From Desulfuromonadales bacterium (GTDB taxonomy: Bacteria; Desulfobacterota; Desulfuromonadia; Desulfuromonadales; DASPGW01): a stretch of 40,907 nt of DNA. The first letter of the stretch is position 1; each line of letters opens with the position of its first letter. The notes beneath the pieces are model-generated. The model was not told where the DNA came from and did no database searches. It saw only the letters and a program-made list of their open reading frames with translations. Made by a program: the position numbers and the translations under genes. Shown here in pieces: positions 39,561 to 40,907 of the stretch. Where the stretch lies: the NCBI GenBank assembly GCA_035620395.1, contig DASPGW010000019.1, positions 1 through 40,907 of the forward strand, given 5' to 3'.

Positions 39561-40229
39561 CTAGAACCGCGCCGCATCCTCCGGCCGGGAAAGGTTCAGC
39601 ACCTCGGCCCTGGCCCCCTTCCGGTCGAGAAAGCGGGTGAGGATCTTGTAGCTGTCGAGGTCGAAGGGGAGCAGGTTCGGCTGCTTGAGCTGGCTGCGGA
39701 CGGCCCGGCCGACGGTTTCGGCGGGCAGCTCGTCGCGGATTTTCTGGACGAACTCCCGGATGAGCCGGGCATCGCCGAGCGCCCGGTGGCGGTTCTGGGC
39801 GCCGAGGGCGTGCCGCTCGACGAGGGCGTCGAGGTTGTGCCGGCGGTGCTCGGGGAAGAGGGCGCGGGAGAGCTTGACGGTGCAGAGGGCCTTTTCCTGA
39901 AAGGCGATCCCCTGGCGGCGGAATTCGTTCTTCAGAAAGCCGTAGTCGAAGCGGGCGTTGTGGGCGACGAGGACCTTGCCGGCGAGCCGGTCGAACAGCT
40001 CTTCGGCGATCTGGTCGAAGGTGGGCGCCTCGGTCACCATGCCGTTGGCGATGCCGGTGAGCTGCTCGATAAAGGGGGAGAAGCTCTTCTCCGGATTGAC
40101 CAGGGTCGACCATTCCCGGTCGGGCTGGCCGTCCGCCACCTCGCAGAGGCCGATTTCGATGATCCGGTCGTGCAGGGGATTGGTGCCGGTGGTTTCAAGG
40201 TCGAGGAACACGAGATTCTGCGGAAGCAT
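39561..40229 (-). CDS. DnaQ-like DEDDh 3'-5' exonuclease
   Basis: A 222-residue nuclease. The DEDDh residues are seen: Asp10 and Glu12 in FLDLETTG, Asp95 in HNARFDYGF, and His148/Asp153 in HRALGDA. This matches the exonuclease (epsilon-like) domain of DnaQ, PolC or RNase T relatives; the polymerase-binding clamp motif of true DnaQ is not obvious, so it could be a repair or RNA exonuclease. Extra C-terminal 45 residues (about 178-222) have no recognised domain. A perfect 7-base-pair hairpin, TTTTGCC/GGCAAAA at 39405-39421, lies downstream. Confidence 0.9.
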   Translation of the reverse strand: MLPQNLVFLDLETTGTNPLHDRIIEIGLCEVADGQPDREWSTLVNPEKSFSPFIEQLTGIANGMVTEAPTFDQIAEELFDRLAGKVLVAHNARFDYGFLKNEFRRQGIAFQEKALCTVKLSRALFPEHRRHNLDALVERHALGAQNRHRALGDARLIREFVQKIRDELPAETVGRAVRSQLKQPNLLPFDLDSYKILTRFLDRKGARAEVLNLSRPEDAARF

Positions 40230-40436
40230 CGGCTGAATGACTCAAGAGGGAATGGCGGAGGGGCGCTGGAGGCTTTCGCTAAGGATAAGGGAATCGGGTG
40301 GACCGGGTCAACCCCGCCTCCCCTTCGTCCTCCCGCCCGGAGTTGGGGATGCTGGCGAAATCCGTCAGGCATCGTATACTCATAATTAGAAAAAACAGCG
40401 AGCGGCCCCCAACCCAACGAATGAAAGGAGCACCTC

Positions 40437-40907
40437 ATGCTCAGCAAAGCGATGGTCAAGCAGTTGAACGAACACGTCACGCTCGAATTCTACTCCTCCA
40501 ATCTCTACCTGCAGATGAGCGCCTGGGCCGATCTCAAGGGGCTCGAAGGGTGCACCGCGTTTCTGCGGGCCCACGCCCAGGAGGAGATGGGACACATGCA
40601 CAAGCTCTTCAACTATGTCAACGAAACCGGCGCCATGGCGGTCATCGGCGAGATCAAGGCGCCGCCCAGCGACTACAGTTCGGTCGGCGAGCTCTTCCAG
40701 AAGGTCTACGAGCACGAGTGCTTCATTACCGGCAAGATCAACCAGCTGGTCGCCGCCGCCTTGAAGGAACAGGACTTCTCGACCTTCAATTTCCTGCAGT
40801 GGTACGTGGCCGAGCAGCACGAGGAGGAATACCTCTTCCAGCAGGTCCTCGACAAGATCAAGATCATTGGCGAGAAAGGGAGCGGGGTCTTCTTCATCGA
40901 TCGGGCG
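40437..40907 (+). CDS. Ferritin (partial, runs off right edge)
   Basis: The first 157 residues of a bacterial non-haem ferritin. The ferroxidase ligands Glu17 (TLEFYSSNLYL), Glu50 and His53 (AQEEMGHMHK), and a later Glu in YVAEQHEEE are present, as is the four-helix bundle. It oxidises and stores iron in the cytoplasm. AAAGGAG lies 7 bases before the ATG at 40437. A TATACT at 40375-40380 is a likely -10 element, without a good -35 and without a visible Fur site. About 10-20 residues are probably missing past the edge. Confidence 0.94.
   Translation, partial: MLSKAMVKQLNEHVTLEFYSSNLYLQMSAWADLKGLEGCTAFLRAHAQEEMGHMHKLFNYVNETGAMAVIGEIKAPPSDYSSVGELFQKVYEHECFITGKINQLVAAALKEQDFSTFNFLQWYVAEQHEEEYLFQQVLDKIKIIGEKGSGVFFIDRA

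Overview
The window looks like a chromosomal segment of a GC-rich, Gram-negative, outer-membrane-bearing anaerobe, most likely a Desulfuromonadia (Geobacter/Desulfuromonas-like) deltaproteobacterium. The grounds are a phospholipid-trafficking (Mla) locus, a flhA-flhF-flhG flagellar order beside an NtrC-type regulator, a GEMM-I riboswitch of the kind common in Geobacter relatives, and a split, Mbh-like Mrp antiporter operon. This assignment is by gene content and was not tested by alignment. No rRNA, tRNA, CRISPR array or complete insertion sequence was seen.

Layout. 1-5514 (minus): an Mrp-type cation/proton antiporter operon in the order E-F-G-DUF4040-MbhE-B-C-D followed by a second large proton-channel subunit that runs off the left edge; MrpA is split into separate genes. 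5823-13040: housekeeping genes, namely a nitrilase-family amidase, a sodium/calcium exchanger, HtpX with a notable leader, a DUF4124-like membrane protein, a CDF metal exporter, thioredoxin reductase and a ComM/YifB ATPase. 13124-16549 (minus): a decayed flagellar block. flhG and a sigma-54 activator with a degenerate receiver are intact, but flhF and flhA survive only as short, frameshifted, internally deleted remnants. 16673-20352 (minus): an Mla/MCE lipid-transport operon (STAS-MlaE, MlaF, MlaD, PqiC-like lipoprotein). 20768: GAPDH. 22094-29190 (minus): MlaA with a secreted alpha/beta hydrolase, an orphan TAXI binding protein, an AI-2E-type permease, and a large MscS-like channel translationally coupled to a 51-residue protein. 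29412: glucokinase with a palindrome inside its core promoter.

30459-37437 is an accessory-looking stretch. A GEMM-I riboswitch precedes an isochorismatase-like hydrolase, an ABM-domain membrane protein and a YtcJ-type amidohydrolase. A methyltransferase gene follows, flanked on both sides by long REP-like palindromes. Next comes a second copy of the same promoter with only the first half of a GEMM aptamer, leading into an SRPBCC lipoprotein, an AHSA1-type protein, a DoxX-like membrane protein and a VOC-family protein. 37553-40907 holds a histidine-kinase fragment without its phosphoacceptor domain, an orphan MoaD/ThiS-like protein, a DUF2750-like protein, a DnaQ-type exonuclease and the start of a ferritin gene.

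The items most worth a second look are the riboswitch with its apparent three-way pairing (P1, anti-P1, Shine-Dalgarno), its truncated twin 4.4 kb away with the same promoter architecture, the flhA/flhF decay beside an intact flhG, and the competing hairpins in the htpX leader.
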